Assembly: GCA_050116035.1 (NCBI GenBank)
Contig: JASFPJ010000071.1
Location: 1-12,627 of the forward strand
DNA length: 12,627 bases
Direction: 5' to 3'
Origin: SOIA01 sp050116035
Lineage (GTDB): Bacteria > Acidobacteriota > Aminicenantia > Aminicenantales > Aminicenantaceae
Part shown: positions 10,642 through 12,627 of the stretch, piece after piece
Layout of the letters: each line of letters opens with the position of its first letter
Numbering within the stretch: position 1 is the stretch's first letter
The notes under the pieces: generated by a model
Told to the model about the DNA's origin: nothing
Database searches by the model: none
Seen by the model: only the letters and a program-made list of their open reading frames with translations
Translations under genes and position numbers: made by a program

Positions 10642-12627
10642 ATGATAGACAAGATTATCGAATACTCACTCAAGAATAAATTTATTATTCTGGCTCTGTT
10701 TTTGCTCGTCATTGGATGGGGCTATTGGGCCCTGAACAATACACCCATCGACGCCATCCCTGACATCGGAGAGAACCAGCAGATCGTATTCGTCGACTGG
10801 CCGGGACGAAGTCCCAGGGATATTGAAAACCAGGTCATCTATCCTCTTTCTGTCAACCTGATGGGGATTCCCGGGATGAAAGTGATCCGTTCCAATTCCA
10901 TGTTCTCCTTCGGGATGGTCAACGTGATCTTTGAGGAAGGAGTGGATTTTTACTGGTCAAGGACAAGGATTCTGGAACGGCTGAACCTTGCCCAGAAAGA
11001 CCTGCCAGAGGGAGTTGTTCCCCAGTTAGGTCCTGACGCCACAGCCCTGGGTCAGATATTCTGGTACACAGTCGAGAATGGATACTACTGTCCTGACCAT
11101 CCAAAATTGAGGTTTGCTGAGCCCGGTGAATGCCCTGAGGATGGCCAGGAACTCGTATTTTCCGGTTACAATCTGGGCGAGCTGCGTTCGATTCAGGACT
11201 GGTACATCAGGTATCAGCTCAATTCGGCCGAAGGAGTTTCTGAAGTTGCCACTGTGGGTGGATTTGTCAAACAGTATCAGATCGATGTGGATCCCAACAA
11301 GCTTCTGGCCTTCAACGTGAATCTGCACAGCATGTTCGATGCGGTGCGCCGGAGCAACATCGATGTCGGCGCAAAGGTGATCGAGGAGGGGGGAGTGGAG
11401 TTCATTGTTCGAGGACTCGGCTTCATAAAATCAGTGGAGGACATCGAGAACATCGTTGTTGGTTCTCATGATGGAGTACCGGTTTATGTCAAGAACGTGG
11501 GGCAGGTGACCACAGGCCCGGCGTTCAGACGGGGCGCACTGGACAAGGAAGGAGCCGAGGTCACCGGTGGTGTGGTGTTAATGAGATACGGTGAGAATCC
11601 TTTAGAGGTTATCGAAGCAGTCAAAAGGAAAATCGAAGAAATCACACCGGGTCTGCCTTCGGGCGTCCAGATTGTATCTTTTTACGACCGCACAGAACTG
11701 ATCAACAGGGCTACGGATAACTTAAAGGAAACACTGCTTGAGGAAATCGTGGTGGCTGTCATCGTTATCTTAATCTTCTTGCTGCACTTCCGGAGCAGCC
11801 TCATCGTCTCCATCATCCTTCCGGTTGGAGTTCTGATTTCGTTCCTCATCATGTATTACTTGAAAATCCCATCAAACATCATGTCTTTGGGAGGGATCGC
11901 GATTGCTATCGGAGTGATGGTGGATGCCGGGATTGTCATGACAGAGAACATATCCAGGCATCTGGCAATGAATCCAGAGAGAAAGCTAAACACGGTCATC
12001 AAGGCTTCGAAAGAGGTGGGTTCCGCCATCTTTTTCGCCATTCTCATCATTGTCGTGGCCTTTATTCCGGTATTTTCCTTGAGGGGTCAAGCCGGGAAAC
12101 TCTTTTCTCCGCTGGCGTTCACCAAGACCTTTGCCATGTTCGGTTCGGCCCTGTTGGCTATCACCCTTGTTCCTGTACTCAGCGCTATCTTCTTAAGGGG
12201 AAAGATGCGTCTCCCAGAAAAGAATATATTGAACAAGATATTGATGCGCCTGTATGAACCCGCTCTCCGCTTTTCTCTCAAGCACAAAATTATTGTCCTG
12301 CTGATCGCTTTACTTCTACTCGGGTTGAGCTATTTTCCGCTTTCCAAGATAAAGAGTGAGTTCATGCCTCCGTTGAATGAAGGAGACCTGCTTTTCATGC
12401 CTGTTCTCCTTCCCGGGGCATCCCTCACTCAGGTGATGGAAATTATGAAGACACAGGATGTGATTTTGAAATCTTTCCCCGAAGTGGAGCATGTTGTCGG
12501 AAAACTGGGAAGGGCGGAGACGCCGACCGACCCGGCTCCCGTGGGGATGATCGAAACCGTTGTCAAGCTCAAGCCCGAGAAACTCTGGAGGGAAGGAATG
12601 ACGCGGCAGAAATTGATCAATGAGATG
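10642..12627 (+). CDS. cusA: CusA-like heavy-metal RND efflux pump (3' end outside window)
   Basis: Inner-membrane proton-driven RND transporter of the heavy-metal (HAE/CzcA-CusA) class. 662 codons are present of about 1030-1050 expected. The reading frame is open to the window end. TM1 (about 12-31) is followed by PIDAIPDIGENQQIVFVDWPGRSP, the porter domain, TM2-TM6 and the start of the second periplasmic loop. TM4 has the proton-relay Asp428 in GVMVDAGIVMTEN, the single-Asp pattern of copper pumps. Met586 (LLFMPVLLPG) and Met636 (GMIETVVKLKP) align with the Cu(I)-binding Met573 and Met623 of E. coli CusA, both with the same offset of 13. The third Met would lie beyond the window. Unusually, residues about 148-174 form an extra metal-binding-like segment between WYTVENG and YNLGELRSIQDWY. 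Cu(I)/Ag(I) export is the best assignment. Confidence 0.95.
   Translation, partial: MIDKIIEYSLKNKFIILALFLLVIGWGYWALNNTPIDAIPDIGENQQIVFVDWPGRSPRDIENQVIYPLSVNLMGIPGMKVIRSNSMFSFGMVNVIFEEGVDFYWSRTRILERLNLAQKDLPEGVVPQLGPDATALGQIFWYTVENGYYCPDHPKLRFAEPGECPEDGQELVFSGYNLGELRSIQDWYIRYQLNSAEGVSEVATVGGFVKQYQIDVDPNKLLAFNVNLHSMFDAVRRSNIDVGAKVIEEGGVEFIVRGLGFIKSVEDIENIVVGSHDGVPVYVKNVGQVTTGPAFRRGALDKEGAEVTGGVVLMRYGENPLEVIEAVKRKIEEITPGLPSGVQIVSFYDRTELINRATDNLKETLLEEIVVAVIVILIFLLHFRSSLIVSIILPVGVLISFLIMYYLKIPSNIMSLGGIAIAIGVMVDAGIVMTENISRHLAMNPERKLNTVIKASKEVGSAIFFAILIIVVAFIPVFSLRGQAGKLFSPLAFTKTFAMFGSALLAITLVPVLSAIFLRGKMRLPEKNILNKILMRLYEPALRFSLKHKIIVLLIALLLLGLSYFPLSKIKSEFMPPLNEGDLLFMPVLLPGASLTQVMEIMKTQDVILKSFPEVEHVVGKLGRAETPTDPAPVGMIETVVKLKPEKLWREGMTRQKLINEM
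11083..11163 (+). other. heavy-metal-binding-domain-like insertion within the CusA-like pump
   Basis: Residues 148-174 of the pump read YYCPDHPKLRF, AEPGECPEDGQELV, FS. The spacing copies the heavy-metal-binding module found twice in the neighbouring adaptor (CP.HP ... CP..GM.LV), with Cys150, His153 and Cys164 kept. The fourth ligand is Asp167 instead of Cys, and Gln169 replaces the usual Met. From memory, E. coli CusA and most relatives pass from WYT.EG directly to .LGELRS.QDWY here, so this is an insertion in the periplasmic porter region. The frame is uninterrupted on both sides. Confidence 0.7.

Noticed and set aside
1..12627. CRISPR arrays, tRNA or rRNA genes
   Set aside because: No regularly spaced direct repeats and no tRNA- or rRNA-like segments were seen; all non-coding gaps are under 250 bp and are accounted for above.

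Overview
The window most likely comes from a Gram-negative bacterium of roughly balanced base composition. The evidence is a complete tripartite RND metal-efflux set: outer-membrane channel, lipoprotein adaptor and inner-membrane pump. Start codons include probable TTG and GTG, and Shine-Dalgarno sites are clear for most genes. No rRNA or marker gene is present, so I cannot name the phylum with confidence; a deep-branching environmental lineage (Acidobacteriota/Aminicenantota-like) is only a guess.

Left half (1-4034, minus strand): a housekeeping cluster read in the order yebC - ruvC - ruvA - ruvB - queA. It encodes a YebC/TACO1 translation factor, the RuvC resolvase, the RuvAB branch-migration motor, and the queuosine enzyme QueA, which is cut by the window start. 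The genes are nearly abutting except between ruvB and queA. That gap is filled almost exactly by a 179-bp non-coding element (955-1133) with perfect 28-bp inverted ends that begin and end with TA. It looks like a MITE or REP-type insertion and reaches the start codon of queA.

Divergent intergenic region (4035-4283): it carries a probable sigma70 promoter for yebC on the minus strand, a strong AT-rich hairpin, and a textbook sigma70 promoter (TTGACA-N18-TATAAT) on the plus strand. The spacer of that last promoter holds a perfect palindrome centred on six G, a CsoR-type operator.

Right half (4284-12627, plus strand): a copper-resistance cluster. First comes a probable CsoR-controlled unit: csoR (Cu(I) sensor with the Cys-His-Cys triad), copA (Cu(I) P1B-ATPase with two HMA domains) and a membrane-anchored cupredoxin-like protein. 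After a 189-bp AT-rich gap with its own possible promoter comes a CusCBA-type unit: a TolC-like channel, a CusB-like lipoprotein adaptor, and a CusA-like RND pump cut by the window end. CopA would move Cu(I) from cytoplasm to periplasm, the cupredoxin could hold it there, and the Cus machine would expel it across the outer membrane.

The most unusual features are the heavy-metal-binding zinc-ribbon-like modules: two in the CusB-like adaptor, and a third degenerate one apparently inserted in the porter region of the CusA-like pump. The second is the insertion-like element that replaces the ruvB-queA junction.
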